In this document: in pieces, positions 1 to 12,400 of the stretch
How positions within the stretch are numbered: the first letter of the stretch is position 1
Layout: each line of letters begins with the position of its first letter
DNA from: Monarcha castaneiventris obscurior
Taxonomy: Eukaryota > Chordata > Aves > Passeriformes > Monarchidae
Reading direction: 5' to 3'
Length of the DNA stretch: 64,000 nt
NCBI GenBank assembly: GCA_026261815.1
Contig: JAMPIT010000493.1
Coordinates: 7,209,501 to 7,273,500 of the forward strand
The notes under the pieces: model-generated
The model's input: the letters and a program-made list of their open reading frames with translations, nothing else
The model's database searches: none
Told to the model about the DNA's origin: nothing
Program-made: the position numbers and the translations under genes

Positions 1-192
1 GGAAGGTAAAGGCTACTTTATTGGCTTGTAGGAACTGGCTTTGTAAAGCAGGTCAGCTTTTTGTTTCATGGCTTTTATTCAGTACTACTCTTGCTTACCA
101 GGGCATCCAGAGAGTGTCTTACTGCTTCTCCTGTATCTGCTGAACTACCTTAAGGGATGATCTGAATTGACTCCCAATTTTCCTTGTGCCAG

Positions 193-416
193 GGCAGTGA
201 AATCCAGGACTGTGCCTACTTGGACAGCGAAAGCGCCTACAGCGAGTCGGAGCTGTTTCCTGATGAGGACGCGATGACTCTGGCACAGCAGGAGCTTCAC
301 CATGAGTCTGACATGGACAGTGCCATCGAGAGTGCCCAGAGCTCGGAGGCTTCAGACATCTGTCGGAGTGAGGACAAGGACGGGGTGCTCGGTGGCCTCT
401 TCCTGCCCAGTGACAA
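193..416 (+). CDS. RAB11FIP4: RAB11FIP4 exon, acidic Ser-rich region
   Basis: The exon follows a pyrimidine-rich acceptor ending tgccag and stops before a gtgagt donor. It begins in phase 0 with GSEIQDCAYLDSESAYSESE and ends with two bases of a split lysine codon. It encodes 74 complete codons rich in Glu, Asp and Ser with no folded-domain motif. The sequence at 1-192 is the end of the preceding intron. The following intron (417-3727) shows no coding signal. It holds an A-rich tract near 1802-1850. Confidence 0.93.
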
Positions 417-3400
417 GTGAGTGGTGCTTTTGCTTCATGGCAGCTCTGCTCCAAAGCGTGTGCCAGGGAGGAAGGAGCCTTTATGTGGCTAATCCCTGCT
501 GAGGGAGGCTGAGGATGGCTGATGAATTTAGAAACTTCACATCCATTTACAACATAAGGGGGGTGGATGTCCAGGTCTTCTAAGTGACTTGGATAGTCTC
601 AGTCCTGGCTCCTTCTGGCACATTCTGTGAGCACTCGCAGGACTTGAATGTTGTGTGTTGAATTGAAAGTGTTGGGTCTCTCCAGAACAGATCACTGCAT
701 TAGCACCCTGCAAAACTTAGCTTCTTCTCTGTTCCCATAAGCTCTATATGCTGGAATTAAAACAAATACTTCCTGCAAAGCAGTTCAGTATGGGGAATAC
801 TGTTGTATTCTTCTGTACATCTAGTTACCTGATGTTTTGGGCTCTGCTGATCTGCTTTGCAACTTCATGTACCAAGTTAATTCTTTGTGTTTCTAATTCT
901 CCATAACATTTATTGTGCAACAGTAAATAGTGTTTAACACGGGGTGTCCTGGCATGTTCGTGTGTAACCATAATTTGCTGTTAACACAGTGTCTCTGTAA
1001 CCCTAACTTGACTCTTCCCAGGTGCCTACCTGGGAGTGCTGGTTAAAGATGACTGGGTGGGGGGGAAAGGACCCAACTTGGTTTAATCCTGCTTTGAACT
1101 GAATTAATGCAGTACAACAGGACAGAGCTCAGCTGGGCTTGCTTTGTAAGCCTCTGCCTTGTCTTCCCTATTTTTGGCCTATCATCTTGATTTGTGCCTC
1201 CTGAGCTTTGTTCATTGCTAAGGCAGCCTTCCTTCTCTCTCCTGGGCCTCCTCGGATGCTCCCTGTGCCGCCTCATTCCTGCCCTCCTCCTGACTTTCTC
1301 AGCTAGCTGAGTTCTGGCCTTCTCCCATTTGCCCAAGCAACCTCAGAGACTTTGTCAAGATAACTACAGTTTCCATCAGCTCTTTATAAAACTTGTCTCC
1401 TTTGCTTGCCATTCCCAGTTCTCCAGAGCCCCATCCTTGTGGTGACTGACTTTTTTCCATGCTGTGTTTGAAATGTTTTTCCTTCCAGCTGTGCCAGTCA
1501 GGCTCTTGTGAAGGGGGTGGGCAAGGCATTGTGCCTCCTGTACCCTCCTTCTAGGGCAGGCAGGAACTACCAAGTGCTGCTGTGCTACTACTGATAGACC
1601 TTGGTTCATCCTCTGAGACCTCCTCAGCTTTGGTAAATCTGTGGGGGAAAAACTTGAGAAGCTTCATGCTTTTATGTTAAAAGATGCAGTAGAGAGATTT
1701 TCTGTGGGCAACAGGGAGATTTACTTTGCTGCTTATTGAAGGAGTTGGGTTGTGTATCAGGTGTGTCAGCCCTCTGAAATCCTGCTCTGAAGAACAGATT
1801 ACCTTTAAAAACAAACAAAAAAAACCCCCAAACAAACAAAAAAAGCACCAAATACTTGAAAATTCCCTTCAGAAAGTGTGAGAATGAGGAAAATCGATCA
1901 CTTTTAGCAACTCCTTTGAAAATTACTGCAATTCTTAGACCTCCAATCCTGATGGAAGTGGTACAAGGAGCTTTTTCCCACACTGACTTGGTGTAACTAC
2001 AATTGAGATGCAAACAGCAGTCGGACTGTAAGATCTCCCAAAAGCTTGTCGATACACAGTATGTCCGTGACACAGCAGCACTTTGTGAATAAACGTTAGT
2101 GTGATATGTTGAGCTTCTCACTAATCCCTTGGCCAAGGAGCCTTGTTAGGTGAGTTTGATCTGTTTCTAGTATGAGTATTTCTATCTTCATCCTTCAGTA
2201 GTGTGCCTGGCTTGACTTGCCCTAATTTCTGTTAATGTGAGTTAGATAAATGAGTTGCAGGTTATAAATGGATCTCATCAATACAGGGGAAACAAAAGAG
2301 CATACATCTGAAATGTTGGCAGGCTTCCTCTGCTACTAATTGCTTTTGCAGGGAAGGGATATGCAAATGATGCTTGCACCATCCACCGAAGGAACACTGG
2401 TGCTTCTCTTGTTTACAGCTCACAAGTGGAGTATTACAGGAAGAGGATTCTCTCTGTGGAGACATTGAGAGGCTCAAGGTAGACTCAGAAAAAATTTAGG
2501 AGGAAACAGTGTTGAGCTGCTGGAGAATAATGTCACCTGGGAGCTACTGTCTCATGGCTCAGCTGCTGGAGCTGGAGATACAAGCACTGTGCACTGAAGC
2601 AAAGGGAGAGAAAAACTTTACCCGATCTGCATAAAGTGCCAGCACATTCCATCAGTGCCTTGTCTGTACTGCAGAGGCCTTGGACTCTGTGTAGAGGGAA
2701 CACTTGGGCAATGCCAGGGCCTCACAACTGAAGCATCTATTTCAGGTCTTCCAGGTGTGTTTTCCGTAGGGAGAAGCTTGTTTGTAAGAACTTGTATGTG
2801 AATTTACTGGCTTATCTGTTGGAATGCCTTACCAAGGTGGGAGCTGAGCAAACCTGTGTATAACATCTGCACTCTGCAGGCACACTGCACAGGGCAGGCT
2901 GGACTCTGGGCAGGTGAATCCTGTGCACCCTCTGCAGCCACCTTGCTCTGTTTTATTAGATCTGATGTGCTCAAAACTCTCTTCCAGCTGCTTTCCTGTG
3001 CTGCCTGACTCTGCTGATCTGTTTACCTATGTGCCCTCTTTCTCTGAAGTCACAGGGTCCTGCCATTCCCTACCCATTTGACTTTGTTTTAGGTACTTTC
3101 TGGTGGTTAGACAGCATTTTCTTGTGCTCCATATCTCCTCTGAAAGACAGAATTTGTCCTGATGGAAGGAAGGGCAGGAACCCAGCCTCCACTAGGTCAC
3201 GTCAGTAGCTTTAGTGACTCTCTGGTATGTGGTGAGCTAAGGTTTCTTTCTGACCACACAGAGGACAGTGGCTGGAACTCCTGGGGTGTGGGACAGGGTG
3301 TATCTGGTTTACCAGGAAACTCTCTGATTGTGGAATAGAATTACAACCTCTCTTATACATACATGTTCCTCTCACTATCCCATGCATTTTGGAGCTGTCT

Positions 3401-6400
3401 GCATGGTTCCTGCATTCAGAGCAGAAATCCCTATGTGGTCTTCACGTGGAAATGGTGGCTGAGGATCATCAAGGTGCTCTTTAAAGCAAAATGGTTGGTG
3501 TTGATCCAAACTTGTCACACAGGTACCTTGTTCATAAATTCTCATGCTCTTGTTTCTCAAGGCACTCTGTCAGCTGCACATCAAGTACATTTAGCACTTC
3601 AGGGGTTTAGCACAAAGTAAGTGGGTTACAACTTCAAAGAGGGGGCAGCCTGTGAAGGTGGAAGGTTCCATGTGAGGTGAGGTGGTATCCAAGTCGGCCT
3701 TCGAGATGTTTTGACCTCTTGTTTCAGGTCAAGTCCTCACAACCCTTCTGCAGCATCTGACCTCTCCACTTATTCCACCGCCTCCCTGATCAGTAACGAA
3801 GAACAGTTTGAAGACTATGGGGAAGGAGATGATGTGGATTTTACTCCCAGTAGCCCATGCCCTGATGATGAGACCAGAACCAACGCCTACTCTGACCTTG
3901 GCTCATCTGTATCTTCCAGGTTGCTCCTTATTCATTAACAAACAATTTTTCATTTTTATTCTTCTCTGACAATACCAGAGTTTACACTGGTTAGATAGAT
4001 TCACCTTAAAAGCAAAGTGTTATCAGTTCATTTCCTGCCCTCTAATTGACAGAATGCATTTAATAATAAGAGCTGTAGCAAATACGTTGTTTCTGATAAC
4101 CTCTGTTGGGTTCTGTTGAAATAACTGGGCTGTTTTACTTGTAGAGATTTTATTCTACTGCAGACAATAATTTCACAGTTCAGGGCTAGTATTTGAAGGG
4201 ATCGGCTGCAATAGAAACCAGCTTAGCATTATGTACCCACCCTGATACAGGGAAGACTTACAAAAGAGCTGTTTCCCTTTAGTGTTCTCATACTACAAAT
4301 CCTTGCACTAATCTGTGAGGGGAACTGCTGCATATGTTCAGGGCGTTATTTGAAACAAGCTTCCTATTGACTTGGAGTGTCTTGGAAAACATAAGCAAGT
4401 AGCTGGTGTCTGTTAGGAGCTAGAAATACCACAGCAGTGCACTTGCTTTCCTCATGTGACCTCAGTCTCTGCAGCTCTTACGTCCTGTGGACAAGTCAGG
4501 TCCAGATTTTACTGTCCTTCCCCAAGCAAGGGAATGGGTAAGCAGGGTTGGGAAGAGCTGAGCATGAAGATTCTCTAGGATTTGTCTGCTTGGATCAATA
4601 GCACATGGAGGTCTTGTGCTTCATTGCTAACACAGGACAAGCTCACTGCATCCTTCTGTTCCGTATGCGACCCCCACGTGCTCCCCTCTGTTTCCATCAC
4701 TTCTGCAATCCAGCCTGGCCACCTCTGTCATGCATGCAGAGCCAGACCCCTCTCCACTGCCCCTTCATGATGATGGCTTGTGTCTTTCATCCCCTCTTTC
4801 CTCAGGTTTATGCAGCCTTTTCCATTCCCATTGCTGGGGCTCAGTGCACTTCATGCCATGATTGCTCTCTTTTATTTGAGTTTATTTTCTCTTTATCATG
4901 CCAAGAGATACTGTTATCTCTTCTTTAGACCTGTGTCCACTTCTCCCTTCCTCCTCATCCCGGGGTTGCTTTCATACTGCCATCTGAGGGGGTTCGTGTG
5001 ACTTCTTACCAGACCACTCTGTTTTTCATCTTCCTGCCTTTCTCTTGGAGAAAAGACTCTTCAAGTTGCATGCCAGGCTCTAGTGGGAAGATGGGCAAGA
5101 TGAGAGTGGGACATTGCTGAGGTGGAACATACTCGTGTAGCTGCCTTTGCTACATGCATCCCAGTGGACCCCACGTACCTTTTCCTGTTCTTCTGGTCAC
5201 CCAAACTGATTCTTTCCACTGACACCCAGAAACATCCACGTCCTCTGGAAGTCCTCAGCTCAGACCGGTGGACTTGCTCTAAGACTAGCACTGGCCATCA
5301 TCAGCTCTGAAGTAGATGAGCTGTGGTTAGAGATGGTTCTTCAAGTCCCTCATCTGTGATTCTGACACATAGACACGCAGTCACGAGGAAAACCTGTTGG
5401 GGATTGGTTACTACAGCCAGTAACATCTCTCCTTTCCTGCAAACAGTGCTGGCCAAACCCCCCGAAAAATGAGACATGTTTATAACAGCGAGTTACTGGA
5501 TGTTTACTGCTCACAGTGCTGCAAAAAGATAAATCTTCTCAACGATTTGGAAGCCAGGCTGAAAAACTTAAAAGCAAACAGGTAAGCAGCCTATTGCACT
5601 GCTTTTGGCAATGCCCCCTTGACATGGGACTGGCTAATAGCAGGAGGAGAGGGAGAGCAAGCCCTCTCCGTTCCTGTATCCCATTCCATCATACATATGT
5701 GTTGTCCTTACACAACAGTAAAAAATTTAGATTTGGATATCTAGCCCAAACCAAAATGCTGTTCTTCATCAGCTGTTAAATATTTTTCTGATTTAAGGTG
5801 CAGACATCATTAGTAAACTCACATATTTTAACCAGTGAGCTCTTTGATTGCAGAGTGAGAGTGATATTTCAAGGAATTTTTCCCAGAAAGTGGGATCTGC
5901 TGTGCTGCTTAGTGCAGACCTTCAGTTAGCTACTGCTTTCTCCAGGTGGGAAGGAGGGATCTCCAGATCCTTGGCTAATGCACATAACCTTACATATGCC
6001 TCTCCTAAAGCTACTGGTCAGCAGAGGTACTTGGCTCCTGTGGGATTTTTTTGGGATGTCAAGGGAACTTGGGAAAATGATGAATCCTATGGCAGAAGTT
6101 ACTTTTGGAGTTCTTTGCAATTTCAGCTTTTTCCTTAGGTTTCTATCTCTGCCACTCCATCACTCCTGAGCTGTGCTGAGCGCTGGGAAAGTGCTTCCAA
6201 CAATCACCTAGAGTTTTTGAAGGGAATTATGTGGTGGGATTTTAGCTCCCCCTAGAAACTGGATGTGAATCCTGCCTGTTGGCGTAATCCCTGGGACAGA
6301 GCACACTGCACTGCTGCTCCTCTTGATGCACAGCAGTGTAGAACTTGTCATGAACAGTGTTCCTGCCCTAGCAAGAAGTCTGCCAACATCCAGACTGTGA

Positions 6401-9400
6401 CCAACCAGGGCTTTGGGAAGTTTCTGAGGGAGGCTGGACATGCCTGACCAAGAGCTGTGTCTGTGCACACAGGGATGTGACATGCTCATACCGAGAGATG
6501 CAGCAGGATATTTTGATCTGGTTCCAGTGCTGTTGTCTGCAGCAAGGGTCTTCATTTAGATAGCACCTGTCTCTGGCTGCACAAGGGAGCTGTAAAAATG
6601 GAAAGACATCAGTTCCTGTGCTGAACTGGGAAGCATTATGGGGAAGGATAAACTAACTGTTCATAAAATCATCTAAAAACTGGGAATCCAGAATAAATGT
6701 CCATCACTAACTTGGTGTTCCTTTGTGGTGTTTCTAATGTTAGTTTTGCTCTGATTTACACTGATAAATCTCTACTAAATATAACAGTATTTGCAAATTG
6801 ACTTATTAATGATCACAGTAATTTGTGGCTTCACTCATCTTTGTATTCTTAGTAACTGCAGTTTTTGATTCAGTTGTTAAAGAATATTGTTCACAGAATC
6901 ATCTTTTGACTTTGCCAAAAAAGTCAATATTTTATTTCATTGTGCAATTAAAATTGAATCAAATAGGTGTTTAATTCCTATATCATTCCTTCTATATTCA
7001 TGTAGCCCTAACAGGAAAATATCAAGCACAGCTTTTGGAAGGTAAGAGTCTTCAAGTTTTCTATGAATATTTGTGGAATCAGCCATAACAATTCCATAAG
7101 TGTTTTTAAGGGAAGGGGCCTGTGTTTGGGTATGAATGTTGCAGAATATAGAAGCCCCTGCTAGTCTTGGAGCAGGCCCCTGAACTGGAAAGAGTTCTGT
7201 TAAAAATATAGATAGTTTTTGCTTCCTTGTCTCCAAATTTATTCCTTTATACTGCTGTTCCATCAGTCCAGCTACTGCTTCTTTAACCCTCATAATGTGG
7301 GCCTTGCTGCTGTTGCCAAAATGTGAAGGAAAGCGAGAGCACTCCTTTAAAAAGGACATAGAGAATTGTCATCTTCCTTTGACTGAGCGAACCAGCCCTG
7401 GGCTTGGGGAGGGCTGTAAGGTTCAAGGACATTTTAGATAATCTCCAGTGTTACATATTCTGACACTATTCTGCAGTGGGAACTGCTTGAGATTTCTTTT
7501 TTTCTGTTTTTTTTTTTTTTTTTTTTTTTTAAGTTCTTACTGTATGAAATTTTCTAGCTTAAATGTACCAACCAATGTGCAGTTGTGACCTTATTTTAAA
7601 TTTCTAATAAGGCAAATACAATTCAGTGCATAGTGTGAATAAGACTTAAGTATTTTTTAAACTATGTTAATGCTGGTGGCAGATCCTATCAAAAGTAACA
7701 AAGAACTCACTCTCTAGAACTAATGTCATTGACTGTGCTCAGTATGACTTCATTTAGCTACCAGTCTCTTGTAAGACTTGCACTTAAAGAGTTGTAATTG
7801 TCACTGAAATGATTGCACAGATTTTACCATGGGATGTTCAAAGTCTGAAGCCAGACTCTTTGTCCTCCCTCCTCATCAAGCAAAATAATTATCCTTCTGA
7901 TCTTTCAGACAACTCTTCCACAACAGTAACTTCAGCAGCAGTAATGGCAGCACAGAAGACTTGTTCAGAGACAGTATAGACTCCTGTGATAATGATATCA
8001 CTGAAAAGGTGAGAATCTCTGTGCCCTGTGAGTAATGTACCCACCCAAATCCTGCTGGAGCCCTGCATCAGGGGATGAAGATCTTGCTTAGAATTACCCA
8101 TGATCTGAAGTAGCTTATTCAAAATGTCCTTGATGTTCCATTACTATTACAACTTTGCTTGGCAGTAATGCAAGTGTACAAGCACAGATCTAGGCATTGT
8201 GTTAGGACTTCTTTATGGTGTATTTGTAGTGATCATGTTCAAGGAACATGCAGGGTCTGGAGAATTCAGAACTGTGGAGCTTAGTTTCACTGCTGGCTTT
8301 GCAGAGAAATATGCCCCCTTTTAAAATGGCAGAGTAGCTAAATGCCAGTTAGGAACAGTGAAGGGGTGTTTGAAGAGAGATTCAAACTCAGCTTTTTCCG
8401 CTTGCCCTTCCAGGTAACATACCTAGAGAAGAAGGTGACAGAACTGGAGAACGATAGCCTGACAAATGGTGACCTGAAGAGCAAGCTGAAACAAGAGAAC
8501 ACACAGCTAGTTCACAGGTAACAAAGCACAGAGCCAGGTCTCTTCGCCATGTCAGAGCAAAGCTAAGAGCACAGTTGTGGGGAAGGAATATCTCTACCTG
8601 TAGATTATGACCAAGTTTTCTTCCGTAATGCTGACAGATGAAATAAGGCTTCATCTGAGAAGTCCAGGTGGAATAGGGCTGCCTTGCTGAATTTTCAGGA
8701 AGAAAAGGCCTCCGAACAAGTGTCTTTGACAGAGATGTTACTGACTTGTACAGAGAAAACTCTCCTGCTGTAAGAGAGATTACCCCTGGTAGATGGGGTT
8801 TTTTTTCTTGCATGTAGCAAGAGCAGAAGCCTGTGTCTTAGTCCTAGCTTCTTGAGACTGAAAGAATAATAGATTAACTGATAGTACTTAATTCTGCATT
8901 TATTAGTAAATATGAGAGATATTTGGAGAGGTTAAATGCCAAGAGAGATGGTGAATTAGAATGAAATAAAGGAGTGGGCAGGAAAGAGAGAGGCAATGAA
9001 TTTGCACATGTATAAGTACTTCTGAAGCTGTTACTGAAATGAGATCTGATTTCCTTAAGAGTTCATGAGCTAGAGGAACTACTGAAAGACCAAGAAACAT
9101 CAGCAGAACAGACGCTGGAAGAAGAGATAAAGAGACATAGGGAAGCTTACAGCAAGTATGAAAAAGAGAAAGGCACCGAAATTGAACTCCTAAATACAAG
9201 GTAACAAACATCTTGGTGCCACCTTGAACAGGGCATGAGGTCTTCTCTTCTTCAGTTTTACTTTGCTTGTAAATGTAGGCTGTTCACCAGCAGACAGTGC
9301 ACAGATGGTGGCAGGTTGGCAGCTCTGTAGAGTAGCTCTGCAGTCACATGTCTAATGCCCAAAAGCTTGGAGGATGCTTTATGTTAATGCTTTAATCCAC

Positions 9401-12400
9401 GTGGCCCATGTAGACAGCTTAGCTGGATATTTGGCATGGATTCAAGGAGGGAATTGTGACCAGTTCTAGCAAACACTTGTGTCTGCGTTTGTTTTCTCCA
9501 GCTTATTTTTTTTCAGATACCTGTTGTTAGGAGCACAAGAATCTGAGGGTCAATGGAGTGTTTTGGGCCCTAAAAACAAACTAGCAAAAGGTTCATCTTA
9601 AAAAGTGCTATGATTAGAAAGATTTTTCTGTTTGGTTTTCTATCAAGTGCAAGTGTGATGGCTTTTTAGAGCACACTGTTTTGCATGTCTGCATTCTTGA
9701 AGAGGCATTTGCTGTAAGATTTTTGTTATTAACACAGGGTTCAGCAGCTGGAAGAAGAAAATGGTGATCTGAAAAGCACTGTCACACGGCTGAAATCTCA
9801 AACAGAGAGATTAGATGAGGTAACAAAACTCCTGAGTCCTTGAGCAATTTAACAGCAGTTTTTTGTAAGAGCAAACTCTTACAATGCTTGGCCCAGCTTC
9901 TTAAATCTTCCTTCCTTAAACAAGATTATTAATGGAATTGGAACATTGGTCACCTTTAGAGGCAGAAATGTCCTGAGACACAAGCCAGTTTATGACCAGC
10001 TGTGTCTGTAGGTTCACATTGTGAAACTGAGGGTGTCTCCTGCACTGGCCAGCCTGTTCTGAAGTTCCCGTTTGTTCCAGGAGAGGCAGCGCATGTCAGA
10101 TAGGTTGGAAGACACAAGTCTGCGACTGAAGGATGAGATGGATTTGTACAAGAGGATGATGGACAAGCTGCGGCAGAACAGGGTGGAATTCAACAAGGAG
10201 AGGGAAGCCACACAGGAGGTAAGTGTGAAGAGGGGTGTAAGACCAGGCAGTCGCACCTCAACTGCGTGGAAGCGTAGCTGAGAAAGAATGGGCAGCCAGG
10301 ATGAACACTGAGAACACCACATCCAGTGAAGCTATTGCTGCATTGTGGTTCTGTGGGAAGGGTACCCACAGAGCAATGAATGCTGAAAGAATATTTAATA
10401 AGTGGCAATCCCTGACCCAAAGGGTTTACAACTCTTTGAGAAGTGTGTGCCCTAACATTTCCTATACTCTGTTTGCAAGGGAAATTATACTTCTCAGTCA
10501 TGAAGCTTAGCAGTCAAGACTATTGCCAGCTCGGGGGCAGTTTAGGGGACCTGTGCTTCCAAAGAAGAGTTAGAGGCTGTATTGTAGGACTGTGGCCTCA
10601 GCCAGGCTCAGGGAGTGCTTTTGCCTGAGTACAGAGGGGGCTGTTTGCAGGGAGGGCTGCACAGACAGGGCCTGTTTGCTGCCCACAGCTCATCGAAGAC
10701 CTGCGGAAGGAGCTGGAGCACTTGCAGCTGTACAAGCTGGAATGTGAGCGTCCTGGACGTGGGAGAAGCTCTTCCTCCAGCCTGAGTGAATTCAATGCCA
10801 AAACCAGAGAGGTGGAAATGGAGCATGAAATAAAACGGCTGAAGCAGGTGAGCAGGGAAGGGCCTCTCGACCCACATCAAATGTAGAGGAATGCCTTGAA
10901 AAATGCCAATAACTGCAAGCCCAAGCACTCCACCTTCAGATTTTGTCTCCCCCTTCTCACACAAGCACAAAAGTCACATTGCATCTGTGCAGGACTTCCT
11001 TGCACTGGTAATGTAAATTATGCTACAGGAAAACTCAGGCAGGGAGGCCTTGTCACTGGAGGCAAGAGTTGCTGTCAGCTTGAAGCCTTCCTATATGTCA
11101 TCCAAGCTACCTGTTATGTTAAAATATTATTTATTTTTTAATGAAACCTTGTTGGAAGAACTTAAAAAGCAATGTCTTTTCATCCTTAAATAGGAGAATC
11201 AGAAACTTCGTGACCAAAATGATGATCTTAATGGACAGATTCTGAGTCTCAGTCTTTATGAAGCTAAAAACCTCTTTGCAACGCAAACAAAAGCCCAGTC
11301 ACTGGCTGCTGAAATCGATTCTGCATCGAGAGATGAGGTAATGTGCTTCTCTAATCAGGTACTACATCCAAGAATATGCAATTTTCAATGTAATTAACTG
11401 TCAAGGTTGAACTGTCTGAAGTTGACAAATGAACAACAGAAAATTGTGCTTTGCTAGGAGTTCAATGGTATTAGAAGATTGCCTTAAATCTAAAACTGTT
11501 TTGGCATCCTTATATTACAACTCTCCCATTTTTCTCTCCAAAAAATTGGAATTATTAGAATCTCAGTGAACTGTTTTACAGTTCTAACATCTTATGTTTT
11601 GCAGAGTAATGTGATAGTATGACATTAATTTCATACAAAAATGGCTATTGCTAGTTACTTTAATTTTTACTTTCTGTTCTAGATTTAGTTCTAAGTTACT
11701 TCAGTAACAAGCTCTCACTTAGATACATAGTTGAGCTATATATTCCCTGTAGCAGAGCTGAATTCTTGGAGAAAGTACCTTGTGTGCAAATAACTTGGTA
11801 ATGCTTTGAAAGATATTTTGGGAGACCCATTTGTATGTGAGCTGAGTCCAGCTGGTGTAGCTTCCTTTGAGCTCCAGGACAGATTGTGAGATCAGGCCAA
11901 TGGATATATGAGAGCGCCCACGGAACAAGACAGGTTAGTGTTGAAGGAGATAAAAGGAGTTGTTTGTCCTTGATGCTCTATCTCTTCCAGACAGAACTTC
12001 CCATTTCTTCATCAAGAAAAGTCCTGAGACAGAAAAGTCCTTTTTATCCAGTCTGTACTGGACTGACCTGTCAGCCTTAGCTCCTGGGCAGGCCCTTGAA
12101 GTGAAGGCTCTTGAATTACACTTGAGAACTTAATTTCTTGCTGAACCAGAGCACTGTGAAGATAGGCTGTTTAATTGTTGATCTCTAAGTAGGTAAAAGC
12201 AAACTGCCTTTTGCTGTTGCCAAGAAAAATCTGACTTTCTCCCTCTCAGTCTCATGGCTCTGGCTCATGCAAGGAATATCCAGCACTCTCCCTTTAAAGG
12301 AGGCAAGTACCTGAAAGCTGTGGCCCAGACTTAGTAAAACCTCACAGACCTGCACAAACTGTTCCCATTGTGCCATTTTTCTTGTATGATCAAAACAAAG

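Noticed and set aside
7889..8122. Minus-strand ORFs overlapping RAB11FIP4 exons
   Set aside because: They are antisense shadows of exons whose plus-strand frame, splice sites and homology are unambiguous.
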